This document shows, one piece after another, positions 1 to 8,228 of a stretch of DNA of 46,344 nucleotides. Position 1 is the stretch's first letter; the number at the start of each line of letters is the position of its first letter. The notes beneath the pieces are model-generated. The model saw only the letters and a program-made list of their open reading frames with translations, was not told the DNA's origin and made no database searches. The DNA is from Gemmatales bacterium (GTDB taxonomy: Bacteria; Planctomycetota; Planctomycetia; Gemmatales; HRBIN36): NCBI GenBank assembly GCA_025055835.1, contig JANWWR010000020.1:1-46344 (forward strand), read 5' to 3'. The position numbers and the translations under genes are program-made.

Positions 1-56
1 TGCATGGCGTCGCCCCGGGCGGCGCGGGGAGATCGAAAACCTGGTTGGAGGGACGA

Positions 57-257
57 ATGGCACTGAAGATGCGGTTACGAGCTAACGAAAGCATTGAACA
101 GGCAGTCCGTCGTTTCAAGAAACTCCTGGAACGCAGCGGCATTCCGAAGGAATTGCGGAAGCACGAGTATTACGAGAAACCCAGCGAAGCCCGCCGTCGG
201 GCCAAACTCCGCAAGCTGAAAGCGGCTCGACGCAAGCAGGCCGCCAATGGCCGATGA
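57..257 (+). CDS. rpsU: 30S ribosomal protein S21
   Basis: Small-subunit ribosomal protein of 66 residues, the usual size for bS21. The N-terminal part ([20 protein letters not shown]) carries the family pattern of a short strand followed by a basic helix, and the C-terminal half is very rich in Lys and Arg, as expected for binding 16S rRNA near the anti-Shine-Dalgarno region. The frame could open at a TTG at 45, but I chose the ATG at 57 because a GGAGG at 47-51 lies five bases before it. It is the first gene of a same-strand run with a DUF493 gene 23 bases downstream. The upstream promoter is mostly outside the window. The identification is confident. Confidence 0.93.
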   Translation: MALKMRLRANESIEQAVRRFKKLLERSGIPKELRKHEYYEKPSEARRRAKLRKLKAARRKQAANGR

Positions 258-280
258 TGCCGGCCTGAACGAGTACCAGA

Positions 281-565
281 GTGACCTACGCCAGCGCACG
301 CGATCTGCTGAACCGCACGCATCTGTTTCCCGGTCCTTACACGATCAAGGCGATCGGTCTGACCGTTGACGACTTCGTCGGACGCATCGTCCGCGCCGCC
401 GAGGGGGCACTGGCCCGCCAGGCGGACGTCCAGTTTTCCGTGCGGTCCACTCCCAATGGCCTCCACGTCGCCGTTACCTTGAACCTCCAGGTCGTGGACG
501 CCGACGAAGTCATCCGTGTGTACCAAGCCTTGCAAGTGGTTCAAGGACTGCGCGTCCTGTTGTGA
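281..565 (+). CDS. DUF493 (YbeD-like) family protein
   Basis: A 94-residue protein resembling the DUF493/YbeD family, a small alpha-beta fold similar to ACT regulatory domains whose role is largely unknown. The pattern FPGPYTIKAIG near residues 16-26, then DDFV, and a C-terminal strand with DADEVIRVYQALQVVQGLRVLL fits that family. The start is a GTG at 281: an in-frame TGA lies at 266-268 and no other start codon falls between the two. It sits between rpsU and a small unknown gene and is probably co-transcribed with them. The family assignment is fairly firm; the function is not known. Confidence 0.75.
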   Translation: MTYASARDLLNRTHLFPGPYTIKAIGLTVDDFVGRIVRAAEGALARQADVQFSVRSTPNGLHVAVTLNLQVVDADEVIRVYQALQVVQGLRVLL

Positions 566-587
566 TCTGTGATCCAGATCCTCAGCC

Positions 588-884
588 ATGAGCGAACGCG
601 ACTACACGCCGTACCAGTTGAAGGTCATCGAGCGGTACTACCGCAACCAGCCAACCTTGCTGCGGCAAAGGCTCGCGGATCTGGTCGGTGAGCTGTTCCT
701 CGCCGACGATAAGAAGAAAGCCCGGCTGTGGAAGCGGGTCGAAGCGATTTTGCGGACCTTGCAGGTGCCGGAATCCCGCATCGTCCATCTGCTTCAACGT
801 CAGGATCCGCAACTTCTTGCCGGGTTGGTCAAGGAACTTGAAAGCGGCGACGTCGGCAAGCAGCAGCGGCCTCGCTCCGGGTGA
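588..884 (+). CDS. Small conserved-looking protein of unknown function
   Basis: A 98-residue, strongly charged and predicted all-helical protein that I do not recognise. It begins with ATG at 588 and contains a YTPYQLKVIERYYRNQ segment near the start and a run of basic residues (DDKKKARLWKRVE) around positions 40-53. There is no signal peptide, membrane segment or cysteine. Its stop codon overlaps the GTG start of the downstream sigma factor by four bases (GTGA), which suggests translational coupling and supports it as a real gene. A role linked to the sigma factor or to ribosome function is only inference from position. Confidence 0.7.
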   Translation: MSERDYTPYQLKVIERYYRNQPTLLRQRLADLVGELFLADDKKKARLWKRVEAILRTLQVPESRIVHLLQRQDPQLLAGLVKELESGDVGKQQRPRSG

Positions 885-1546
885 ATTCAGACGTCATGAT
901 GGTGGAACCAACCTCGCCGGAACAGAAAGTCCCCGACCAGGGACTGCCTCCCCTTGCCCCTCCTGCTTTGCCGGATGCCGCTCAGCATCCCGAGGTGCCC
1001 TCTCCCGAAGAAATTGTTCGAGTTTACGGTCCCAAGGTGTATAATTTGGCACGGCGAATCCTTGGCAGCGATGCCGACGCCGAGGACGTAACGCAGGACG
1101 TTCTTTTGAAAGTCATCGAATCGTTGCACCAGTTTCGCGGCGAAGCGGCCCTGGGAACCTGGCTGCACCGGATCACGGTGAACGCTGCCTTGGCTTACCG
1201 GAAGAAACGGGCCAGGCAGGAGGAAACCGAAACGACCACCTCCAAAGAGCCGTTGGAGACGTTTGCGGAGCAAAGGGGTCACGGCAAACTGTCTGACACG
1301 CTCACCGGCAGGCCAGAAGGCGAGATCCTAAGCCAGGAAGCCCAGCAGTTGATTGAAAAGGCCATCGCGGAACTGCCGGAAAACTACCGCGTCGTGTATG
1401 TTTTGGCAGACGTGGAAGGGTTGTCCAACGCCGAGATTGCCGAGATCCTCGGCCTCAATGTTCCTGGTGTGAAAAGCCGACTGCATCGTGCTCGGCTCAT
1501 GATGCGGCAAAAGTTGCAACCCTATTTCGAGGAATTGAATCCATGA
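881..1546 (+). CDS. ECF-type RNA polymerase sigma factor (RpoE-like)
   Basis: A 221-residue sigma-70 factor of the extracytoplasmic-function group. An acidic, Pro-rich leader (about residues 1-45) precedes region 2, with the core-binding and -10 recognition helices ([20 protein letters not shown], then [21 protein letters not shown]). A variable linker leads to region 4, where [23 protein letters not shown] and the helix [12 protein letters not shown] form the -35-binding helix-turn-helix. The GTG at 881 overlaps the previous stop; an ATG at 896 is an alternative start. The last four bases overlap the start of a zinc-finger anti-sigma gene, the usual pairing for release on a signal. The target genes cannot be read from the sequence; the downstream sugar-acid dehydratase and esterase are candidates by position only. 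Confidence 0.92.
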   Translation: MNSDVMMVEPTSPEQKVPDQGLPPLAPPALPDAAQHPEVPSPEEIVRVYGPKVYNLARRILGSDADAEDVTQDVLLKVIESLHQFRGEAALGTWLHRITVNAALAYRKKRARQEETETTTSKEPLETFAEQRGHGKLSDTLTGRPEGEILSQEAQQLIEKAIAELPENYRVVYVLADVEGLSNAEIAEILGLNVPGVKSRLHRARLMMRQKLQPYFEELNP

Positions 1547-1785
1547 TTACGTGTCAAGAGGTCAGCGACTGGCTGCTCGACTATTTGTCCGGCGAGTTGA
1601 GCGAAAACGACCGACGTGCCGTGGATCATCACCTCGGGTCCTGTCCGGCTTGCGTATCCTTTGTCCATTCCTATCGGATGACCATCTCTCTGAGCCGAAG
1701 ATTGGCCGCTCAGCCGACGCCGCCGGAGCTGATCGAACGCATCCAGGTCCGCTTCACCCAGGCAGGCCACCTGGGCCGAATGTGA
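1543..1785 (+). CDS. Zinc-finger anti-sigma factor (zf-HC2 type)
   Basis: An 80-residue protein carrying the anti-sigma zinc motif H30-x3-C34-x2-C37, with Cys4 near the N-terminus as a likely fourth ligand. This is the ZAS/zf-HC2 pattern that binds ECF sigma factors and blocks RNA polymerase binding. It has no membrane segment, so it is probably a soluble sensor such as the redox-responsive RsrA type rather than a transmembrane anti-sigma factor; that reading is inference. The ATG at 1543 overlaps the sigma stop (ATGA), so synthesis of the pair is probably coupled. The sequence ends soon after the zinc domain, shorter than many relatives. Confidence 0.87.
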   Translation: MITCQEVSDWLLDYLSGELSENDRRAVDHHLGSCPACVSFVHSYRMTISLSRRLAAQPTPPELIERIQVRFTQAGHLGRM

Positions 1786-1841
1786 ACGGGATCGGGCTGG
1801 TCCCAGCCAACAAAAGTCCTCTGCGATGCTGGAGACGCGGC

Positions 1842-3803
1842 ATGAGTTCCCAGGCTGATCTCCTTGACTCGCAAATCGACTACGACATTCCGACTTCTTC
1901 CCCCGGACCAGCCGGGACCTTGCCTTTCACACCGGAGCAGCTTCTCAACTCACCGAGTGGCAATCTGTTCGGGTGGAGCCAGAACGTCGGCATGGGCTGG
2001 AGCCCGAACGAATTGCTCGGCCCCGAGTTCGTGATTCTGAGCACCCAAGGCGGGATTCGGGAACCGGACGGCAGGCCGCTGGCGCTTGGCTATCACACCG
2101 GTCATTTTGAAGTCGGTCTGCTCATGCGGGCTGCTGCCGAGGAACTGCGATCCCAAGGCTGCATCCCGTTCGCCGGTTTCGTCACCGATCCATGCGACGG
2201 TCGCACCCAAGGCACGACCGGCATGTTCGACAGCCTGCCGTACCGCAACGACGCAGCCATCGTGCTTCGCCGTCTGATCCGTTCCCTGCCCACGGCCAAG
2301 GGGGTGCTGGGCGTAGCCACCTGCGACAAGGGCCTGCCAGCGATGATGATGGCATTGGCTGGCAGCAGCCACCTTCCCATCGCGCTGGTGCCCGGCGGCG
2401 TGACTCTGCCTCCGACCGAGGGTGAGGATGCCGGTAAGGTGCAGACCATCGGGGCACGCTTTGCCCACGGGGAAATCACGCTGGAAAAGGCGTCGGAACT
2501 TGGTTGTCGAGCCTGTGCCACGCCGGGTGGCGGATGCCAGTTCCTCGGGACAGCGGCCACCTCGCAAGTCGTCGGCGAAGCCCTGGGCCTCACGGTGCCC
2601 CATGCGGCCTTGGCTCCATCCGGCCAACCGATCTGGCTGGACATGGCTCGCCGCACCGCTCGCGCCCTGCTCCGGCTCCACGAACGGAAACTGAACGGCA
2701 AAGCGATCCTCACGCCCCAGGCCGTCCGCAATGCCATGACCGTCCACGCCGCTTTCGGAGGCTCCACCAATCTTGTCCTGCACATCCCGGCGATAGCTCA
2801 TGCTGCTGGTCTGCCTCGACCCACCGTGGACGACTGGGCGGACATCAACCGCAGAACGCCGCGTCTCGTGGACGCCCTGCCCAACGGACCCGTCGGCCAT
2901 CCGACCATCCGCGTCTTCCTGGCCGGTGGCGTGCCGGAGGTCATGCTGCATCTGCGCGACCTGGGACTGCTTGACGAGTCGTGCCTGACCATCACCGGCG
3001 AACCGCTGGGCAAGATTCTCGATTGGTGGCAAACCAGCGAACGCCGCAAGAGAGTTCGCGAACGGCTCTACGAGGCCGACGGAATCGACCCGGATGACGT
3101 CATCATGCCGCCAGCTCGGGCCAAGCAGCGCGGCCTGACCAGCACCGTGACATTTCCCCGCGGCAATCTGGCCCCGCAAGGGTCGGTCATCAAGAGTACC
3201 GCCATTGATCCCAGCGTGGTCGATCCCGATGGCGTGTATCGCAAGATCGGCCCGGCCCGCGTCTTCACCACGGAACGGGCCGCCGTGGCAGCGATCAAGA
3301 GTCGTGGGCCGGATCGCGTTCAGCCTGGTTCCGTGATCGTGCTCATTTGCCGCGGACCACTGGGCACCGGCATGGAGGAAGTCTACCAGGTCACCAGTGC
3401 CCTGCGGCATCTAAGCTTCGGCAAGCACATTGCGGTGATAACAGATGCACGCTTTTCCGGCGTTTCGACGGGGGCCTGCATCGGACATGTCGCTCCGGAA
3501 GCGTTGGCCGGCGGTCCCATCGGCAAGGTGCTGGACGGCGACCTGATTGAAATCATCATCGACCGCAATAGGTTGGAAGGCAGCGTGAATCTGGTTGGTT
3601 GCGGGGAAAGGATCTTCGGTGCGGAAGAAGGAACCCGCGTCTTGGCCGAACGGCCTCCCCGACCCGATCTGGCTCCCGATCCCGATCTGCCCGCAGATAC
3701 CCGTCTGTGGGCCTTGCTCCAGCAAGCCAGCGGCGGTATCTGGGGCGGATGCGTGTACGACCTTGATTTGCTGGCCGAACGGCTACGCATCATTCGCCCC
3801 TGA
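1842..3803 (+). CDS. IlvD/Edd-family sugar-acid dehydratase, YjhG/YagF (D-xylonate dehydratase) type
   Basis: A 653-residue Fe-S dehydratase that matches, from memory, E. coli YjhG/YagF (about 655 residues) along its whole length, including GDLFG/NAGMGWSP-like and [20 protein letters not shown] segments. These enzymes remove water from D-xylonate to give 2-keto-3-deoxy-D-xylonate. Candidate cluster ligands are C118 (DPCDG), C161 (TCDKG) and C232 (GGGCQ). Late family motifs [16 protein letters not shown] and [10 protein letters not shown] are intact. I chose ATG 1842 because GGAGA at 1831-1835 is well spaced; the open frame upstream only reads through the anti-sigma gene. No xylose dehydrogenase or keto-deoxy-sugar-acid enzyme is adjacent, so another aldonate could be the substrate. 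Confidence 0.88.
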   Translation: MSSQADLLDSQIDYDIPTSSPGPAGTLPFTPEQLLNSPSGNLFGWSQNVGMGWSPNELLGPEFVILSTQGGIREPDGRPLALGYHTGHFEVGLLMRAAAEELRSQGCIPFAGFVTDPCDGRTQGTTGMFDSLPYRNDAAIVLRRLIRSLPTAKGVLGVATCDKGLPAMMMALAGSSHLPIALVPGGVTLPPTEGEDAGKVQTIGARFAHGEITLEKASELGCRACATPGGGCQFLGTAATSQVVGEALGLTVPHAALAPSGQPIWLDMARRTARALLRLHERKLNGKAILTPQAVRNAMTVHAAFGGSTNLVLHIPAIAHAAGLPRPTVDDWADINRRTPRLVDALPNGPVGHPTIRVFLAGGVPEVMLHLRDLGLLDESCLTITGEPLGKILDWWQTSERRKRVRERLYEADGIDPDDVIMPPARAKQRGLTSTVTFPRGNLAPQGSVIKSTAIDPSVVDPDGVYRKIGPARVFTTERAAVAAIKSRGPDRVQPGSVIVLICRGPLGTGMEEVYQVTSALRHLSFGKHIAVITDARFSGVSTGACIGHVAPEALAGGPIGKVLDGDLIEIIIDRNRLEGSVNLVGCGERIFGAEEGTRVLAERPPRPDLAPDPDLPADTRLWALLQQASGGIWGGCVYDLDLLAERLRIIRP

Positions 3804-3840
3804 TCTCTCTCGCTTTCTCCCCTGCTTTGCACTCGGCCGA

Positions 3841-3869
3841 TTGACCACATCGGTCGCCTCGCTTACGCT
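3841..3869 (+). promoter_or_regulatory. Possible weak promoter before the alpha/beta hydrolase
   Basis: TTGACC at 3841-3846 and TACGCT at 3864-3869 are separated by 17 bases and lie about 40 bases before the ATG at 3909. The -35 match is good (5 of 6) and the -10 match is poor (3 of 6). It is the best sigma-70-like candidate in this 105-base gap. Confidence 0.25.
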
Positions 3870-3908
3870 GTTCCACGTCGCCGACCCGACGGATTCGGAG
3901 AACCCGCC

Positions 3909-6005
3909 ATGCGACGACTTGCTTCTGCGTTCCTGTCCGTGTTTTCGCTTGTCGGTCTGGCCTTGGCCGCTGAGGACGTGACCCGTGTTGTGCAGCCTCC
4001 CGCAACGCTGGACGACATCCGAATCAAGAAGCCGTTTCATGTGGACAACCCGTTTCCCTTCGAGCCGCGTTTTCCGGATCGCCAGAGCTGGGAACGCCGA
4101 GCCGAGGAACTGCGAACCCAAGTGCTAGTCGCCAACGGACTATGGCCAATGCCTCCCAGGGCGCCGCTGAATCCCGTCATTCACGGCAAGATCGAGCGGG
4201 ACGGCTACACCGTGGAGAAGGTCTATTTCGCCAGTCTGCCGGGTCATTATGTGACGGGAAATCTTTATCGGCCCAAGGGCATGCCGGGCAAGCGGCCAGG
4301 GGTGCTGTGTCCGCACGGTCACTGGGCCAACGGTCGCCTCTTCGAACGCAGCGAAGCCGAGGCCAAGAAGGAAATCGAATCCGGGGCGGAAAAGACGATG
4401 GAGGGGGCACGCTATCCCCTGCAAGCGCGTTGTGCCATGCTGGCCCGCATGGGCTGCGTGGTCTTCATGTACGACATGGTCGGCTACGCGGACAGCACCA
4501 AGATTCCGCACACGCAAGGTTTCGCCGACGCCGAGGCTGAACTACGCCTTCAAAGCTTCATGGGCTTGCAGACGTGGAACAGCATCCGGGCCTTGGATTT
4601 CTTGACCAGTCTGGACGAAGTGGACCCGCAGCGAATCGGCGTCACCGGAGCCAGTGGCGGCGGAACGCAAACGTTCATCCTGTGCGCCATCGATCCCCGG
4701 CCTGCCGCGTCGTTTCCCGCGGTGATGGTCTCGACGGCCATGCAGGGCGGATGCATCTGCGAAAACTGCTCGCTGCTTCGCATCGGCACGAACAACATCG
4801 AACTGGCCGCGTTGTTCGCTCCCAAGCCGCAAGCCATGACCGGAGCCAATGACTGGACCGTGGACATCGAACGCAAGGGCTTGCCGGAGCTGAAGCGCAT
4901 CTACGGCCTGTACAACGCTGCCGATCGCGTCGAAGCCAAGTACTTTCCCTTTCCGCACAACTACAACCAGCCCTCGCGGGAGATGATGTACAACTGGTTC
5001 AACCGACACCTGCAACTTGGCTTCCCCGAACCTGTCGTGGAACAACCCTTCGTGCCGATTGCTCCAAAGGACCTGCGGGTGTTTGACGCCGAGCATCCCC
5101 TGCCCGCCGATGCCGCCGACGCCGCCACGCTACGCCAATATCTGACCCGTACCTCGGATGCACAGTTGAGGGAGTTGGCGAAGCAACCCGCCGAATATCG
5201 CCGAGTCGTCGGAGCGGCTCTCCGGGCGATGGTCGTGGATCGCATGCCGGAAACCGATGCCGTCAAGATCGTCTCGCAGCGAGAAATCACCGCGAACGGG
5301 TACAAGGTGCGGCAGGTCCTGCTGACGCGGGAGGGGACACAGGAATATGTCCCGACGCTTGCCATCCTCCCCGAGAATTGGCAGGGCGGCGTGACGGTCG
5401 TCACAAAGGCCAAGGGGAAAGCCGCTCTGTTCGAGGAATCGGGCCAACCCGGCACTCTGCTTCGGAAGCTCCTGGAAGCTGGCAAGGCTGTCGTCGCTCC
5501 GGACGTGTATCTCACCGGCGAGTTCTTTGCTCCGGATCAGGAGCCGAAACTGCCCCCGCTGGAGCAAAAATACCATCGCAACGTGCCCTTCGCCGGATAT
5601 ACCTACGGCTACAACCGAACGGTCCTGGCCAACCGGGTGCGGGATACCTTGACGACCTTGGCCTATGCCCGCCAGTTGAATCAGGGCAAAGCCGTGGATT
5701 TGCTCGCCGCTGGTGATGCCGCCGTTTGGGCTTTCCTGGCCCGGCTACTGGCCGGCGATGCCGTCGGTACAGCCGTTCTGGATTTGAAAGGGTTCGACTT
5801 CGATCAGGTGAAGCGGCCCGAGGACGCCATGATGCTTCCCGGCGCGCTGAAGTACGGCGGCATCCACGGACTGCTGCCGTTGTGCCCGGCTTCTGGTACG
5901 GTTGTGTACGGTGTACCCAAGGGCGAACCGCTCGTGCCGGTTATGTTCCCACTACATCGGGAAAGCGTCGGTGAGGAACGCCTGCTTGCCGAGGTATTGA
6001 AGTGA
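3909..6005 (+). CDS. Exported two-domain alpha/beta hydrolase (acetyl-xylan-esterase-like)
   Basis: A 698-residue protein with a signal peptide (MRRLASAFLSVFSLVGLALA, cut after about residue 20). The first half is an alpha/beta hydrolase of the large esterase type: nucleophile elbow GASGGG with S249, probable acid D315 (GANDW) and His H350 (FPHNYNQPSREMMYNW). Segments such as VTGNLYRP and RPGVLCPHGH fit the oxyanion-hole side of the fold. The second half (about residues 430-698) again looks like a hydrolase fold, but where an elbow is expected it reads AAGDAAVWA, with no Ser. It follows the sugar-acid dehydratase by 105 bases, so a role in removing esters from plant polysaccharide is plausible. 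The substrate is not shown by the sequence. Confidence 0.75.
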   Translation: MRRLASAFLSVFSLVGLALAAEDVTRVVQPPATLDDIRIKKPFHVDNPFPFEPRFPDRQSWERRAEELRTQVLVANGLWPMPPRAPLNPVIHGKIERDGYTVEKVYFASLPGHYVTGNLYRPKGMPGKRPGVLCPHGHWANGRLFERSEAEAKKEIESGAEKTMEGARYPLQARCAMLARMGCVVFMYDMVGYADSTKIPHTQGFADAEAELRLQSFMGLQTWNSIRALDFLTSLDEVDPQRIGVTGASGGGTQTFILCAIDPRPAASFPAVMVSTAMQGGCICENCSLLRIGTNNIELAALFAPKPQAMTGANDWTVDIERKGLPELKRIYGLYNAADRVEAKYFPFPHNYNQPSREMMYNWFNRHLQLGFPEPVVEQPFVPIAPKDLRVFDAEHPLPADAADAATLRQYLTRTSDAQLRELAKQPAEYRRVVGAALRAMVVDRMPETDAVKIVSQREITANGYKVRQVLLTREGTQEYVPTLAILPENWQGGVTVVTKAKGKAALFEESGQPGTLLRKLLEAGKAVVAPDVYLTGEFFAPDQEPKLPPLEQKYHRNVPFAGYTYGYNRTVLANRVRDTLTTLAYARQLNQGKAVDLLAAGDAAVWAFLARLLAGDAVGTAVLDLKGFDFDQVKRPEDAMMLPGALKYGGIHGLLPLCPASGTVVYGVPKGEPLVPVMFPLHRESVGEERLLAEVLK

Positions 6006-6035
6006 CTTTCGACCAGGCTTTACCGCGCAGCAATG

Positions 6036-7133
6036 CTATTGGCCTGATTTCTCCTCCGTCTGATCGGGAGGCTCTTGCTCCGGAGAAGCTCCTTCGCCTC
6101 CTTGCTGCTGCTCGGGCTGCTTGGGTCGGGTAAATGACAAGCCCGTGTCAGCCTTGCCCTTTCGAACGCCGGAGATGATGTCTGAACCTTGCGCGACAGG
6201 GTTGATCTCCGTAAAGATGGACGATTCGCCGGTTGAGAGGCGGCTCGCTTCCCGAAGAATGCCCGACTGGCTGATGCCAGACGCCCCCGGAGTGCGTCGG
6301 CCGAAGTCGTCTTCGTCGAAGATCGACTCGCTTTCCGGTTGACCCGCTCCGGCAGCAGGGGCTTGGCCTTCACCTTCGTACATGCGGTCAAGATCGTCTG
6401 GCGAAAGCATTTCGCCGGGACCAGCAAGCATGGTGTCCTTCCCACCACCCGGGGCCTGGCGAAGCTGAGTTTCCTGACCGAAGGGCTGGATCTGCACTTG
6501 AGCCGTGGGTTCCGCCGCTGCCTCGCTGACCACCGGCTCCTCGGCCGCTTCGGTGACGACCCCGGCTTCCTCTCCGCCTGTACCGCCGATGCCCGCGTAG
6601 GATTCTTCGGTCACGTCGGTCGCCTTCAGAAACTCTTCGACCGCGGAGGTGCCGGAGTAGGACAAGGCGAAGATGCCGAAGCAGATGGGCAACAGGGCGG
6701 TCAGCACGAGAATGACGCCGGACAGGATCGGTGTCGGGCCGAGCGGATGTGGATCCTGGCCTTGGAGAATCAGCACGAAGATGCCGATGAGCAAAGCCGT
6801 GCCGCCGATCAACCCGGCGAGCAAAGACAGTTGCAAGGTCCGCAGACCGAATCGGCTCCGCCGAGCCACCCGCCACGTCACGAAAAGTCCAAAAACGACG
6901 ATGAACCCAGCCACCGAGAACAGCAACATCCAGCCGAGATTGGCCAAGTCGGCCTTGGGCACGTCGGGGAACAGTGTGCCGGAGGCGTTCAAAGCCATCG
7001 GCCACAGTGACGCCAGGGCCAGCAACCCCGTGGCGATGCTGAGCCACAAAGCTGCCAACGTGCTGGTGACTTCCGGCGGCAGTCGCTGCGGTGAGGGGAT
7101 TACAGCGGGAAATGTCGTCTCAGCAGTGCTCAT
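6036..7133 (-). CDS. Four-TM membrane protein with acidic disordered tail, unknown function
   Basis: A 365-residue protein I do not recognise. It has four predicted membrane segments in its first half: about residues 24-48 (LAALWLSIATGLLALASLW), 63-90 (WMLLFSVAGFIVVFGLFV), 99-126 (LLAGLIGGTALLIGIFVLIL) and 134-160 (SGVILVLTALLPICFGIFAL). The remaining 200 residues are rich in Glu, Gly, Gln and Pro, of low complexity and probably cytoplasmic and disordered. A GAGG lies nine bases before the ATG at 7133. It is convergent with the hydrolase (30-base gap) and 218 bases from the PIG-L gene on the same strand. The coding call rests on its length, start site and membrane topology. Confidence 0.7.
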   Translation of the reverse strand: MSTAETTFPAVIPSPQRLPPEVTSTLAALWLSIATGLLALASLWPMALNASGTLFPDVPKADLANLGWMLLFSVAGFIVVFGLFVTWRVARRSRFGLRTLQLSLLAGLIGGTALLIGIFVLILQGQDPHPLGPTPILSGVILVLTALLPICFGIFALSYSGTSAVEEFLKATDVTEESYAGIGGTGGEEAGVVTEAAEEPVVSEAAAEPTAQVQIQPFGQETQLRQAPGGGKDTMLAGPGEMLSPDDLDRMYEGEGQAPAAGAGQPESESIFDEDDFGRRTPGASGISQSGILREASRLSTGESSIFTEINPVAQGSDIISGVRKGKADTGLSFTRPKQPEQQQGGEGASPEQEPPDQTEEKSGQ

Positions 7134-7207
7134 CGTCGCTGGCCTCGAAATGTTGTAACCGCCCTCCCTATTCCGTCCCGAAAACGAGAGGGGTAATGGT
7201 CAGGATG

Positions 7208-7272
7208 CGGTTATCTCCATTAACCGTCACCGCACGCCGATCTGTCAAGGAAACTTGACGAGGTCCGCCTCG
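7208..7272. other. Cluster of three short stem-loops in the intergenic region
   Basis: Three perfect inverted repeats lie close together in the 218-base gap between the PIG-L gene and the four-TM gene. They are CGGTTA/TAACCG (7208-7213 with 7221-7226, 7-base loop), GTCAAG/CTTGAC around a GAAA loop (7244-7259), and CGAGG/CCTCG around TCCG (7259-7272). On the minus strand this would be the 3' end of PIG-L or the leader of the membrane-protein gene. There is no convincing U-tract. The rest of the gap holds nothing I can identify. Confidence 0.35.
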
Positions 7273-7351
7273 TTTCCCTCCTCGGCACGCCTCCGCTTGA
7301 CGCCTTGTCCGGCATGATCGCTAGAACCCGACCTTTCCTGTTGCCGGAATA

Positions 7352-8158
7352 TCACCGGCCTGAAAATGGCGGGAACAGGCGGTTTTTCGCTGCTTCATCC
7401 AGCGGAGAACCGTATTCGCACGCCTCAAACATTTCCAGATACCGCACTTTCGGACCGATGCGGTCCCGATACCGATCAGCCCGTCGTTCGAGGCGGTCGA
7501 GCACTTGCCGGGCCAGCCAGGCTTTGCGTTCTTCGTCCGTCGTCGGTACCTGATCGGCGATGCCGCGGTTGTATGGCAGCCATTCGTAAAACTGAGAAGC
7601 GTGGCAGTGCAGCATGTCCACGATCTGATGGACGACTTCATCCACGGCTACGAAAACGGTCGGTTCAAACGGATACGGCTTGCGAAAGTCGTCGGGCAGA
7701 TAGGCGATGACCGGATCGCTGGCCAAGTGGGGCACTTCCGGCACGACGGCGGGCACCGTGACCAGGTAAGCGGCGTCCTGAACGAGTTGGCTGACGGCAC
7801 GATGATCGGGATGGTAATCGCAGGGCCGATGCGTCAGAACCAAGTCTGGTTGAAACTCCCTCAGGAGGCGAATCATCCGCCAGCGGTTTTCCAAGGTGGG
7901 CTGAAGCTTCCCATCCGGCAAATCGAGGATTTCGTAAGTGCCTCCGATGACGGCGGCAGCGGACTCGGCTTCGGCACGGCGTCGGGCGGCCAGTTCCGGA
8001 CCCCGCATTCGAAAATGTCCCGCGTCACCGTTGGTGAAGCTCACCATCTTGACCGTATGACCCGCCCGCCGGTACAGTGCAGCCAAGCCTCCAGCGTAAT
8101 ACTCGGCATCGTCCGGGTGCGCTCCGACGATCAACAACCGCAGCGGCTCGCCAACCAT
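7352..8158 (-). CDS. PIG-L family N-deacetylase
   Basis: A 268-residue enzyme of the LmbE/PIG-L zinc deacetylase family, which removes acetyl groups from N-acetylglucosamine-type substrates (for example MshB, BshB and GPI-anchor PIG-L). The zinc motif is AHPDD (H14, D16, D17) and the second metal/catalytic motif is HPDH (H116-H119). The core pattern VGAHPDDAEYYAGGLAALY is typical of the family. The open frame extends upstream to 8401, but that part runs into the divergent gene; the ATG at 8158 directly precedes the conserved first strand and has a GGGGAAGG behind it. No signal peptide is present. The physiological substrate cannot be told from the sequence; bacillithiol-type or cell-surface sugar synthesis are options. 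Confidence 0.88.
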   Translation of the reverse strand: MVGEPLRLLIVGAHPDDAEYYAGGLAALYRRAGHTVKMVSFTNGDAGHFRMRGPELAARRRAEAESAAAVIGGTYEILDLPDGKLQPTLENRWRMIRLLREFQPDLVLTHRPCDYHPDHRAVSQLVQDAAYLVTVPAVVPEVPHLASDPVIAYLPDDFRKPYPFEPTVFVAVDEVVHQIVDMLHCHASQFYEWLPYNRGIADQVPTTDEERKAWLARQVLDRLERRADRYRDRIGPKVRYLEMFEACEYGSPLDEAAKNRLFPPFSGR

Positions 8159-8194
8159 GACCAATACCTTCCCCTGCCCCTCGCCGTTCCACCA

Positions 8195-8200
8195 TATACT
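8195..8200 (+). promoter_or_regulatory. Possible -10 element for the giant fusion gene
   Basis: TATACT (5 of 6 to consensus) lies 29 bases before the ATG at 8229, in the 70-base gap between divergent genes. No good -35 is seen at 16-18 bases. A GAGGA at about 8214-8218 is the likely ribosome binding site. Confidence 0.35.
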
Positions 8201-8228
8201 TTCGCGGAATTGTAGAGGAACCCAAGCG

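Noticed and set aside
1950-3410. 486-codon minus-strand frame
   Set aside because: Antisense to the sugar-acid dehydratase.
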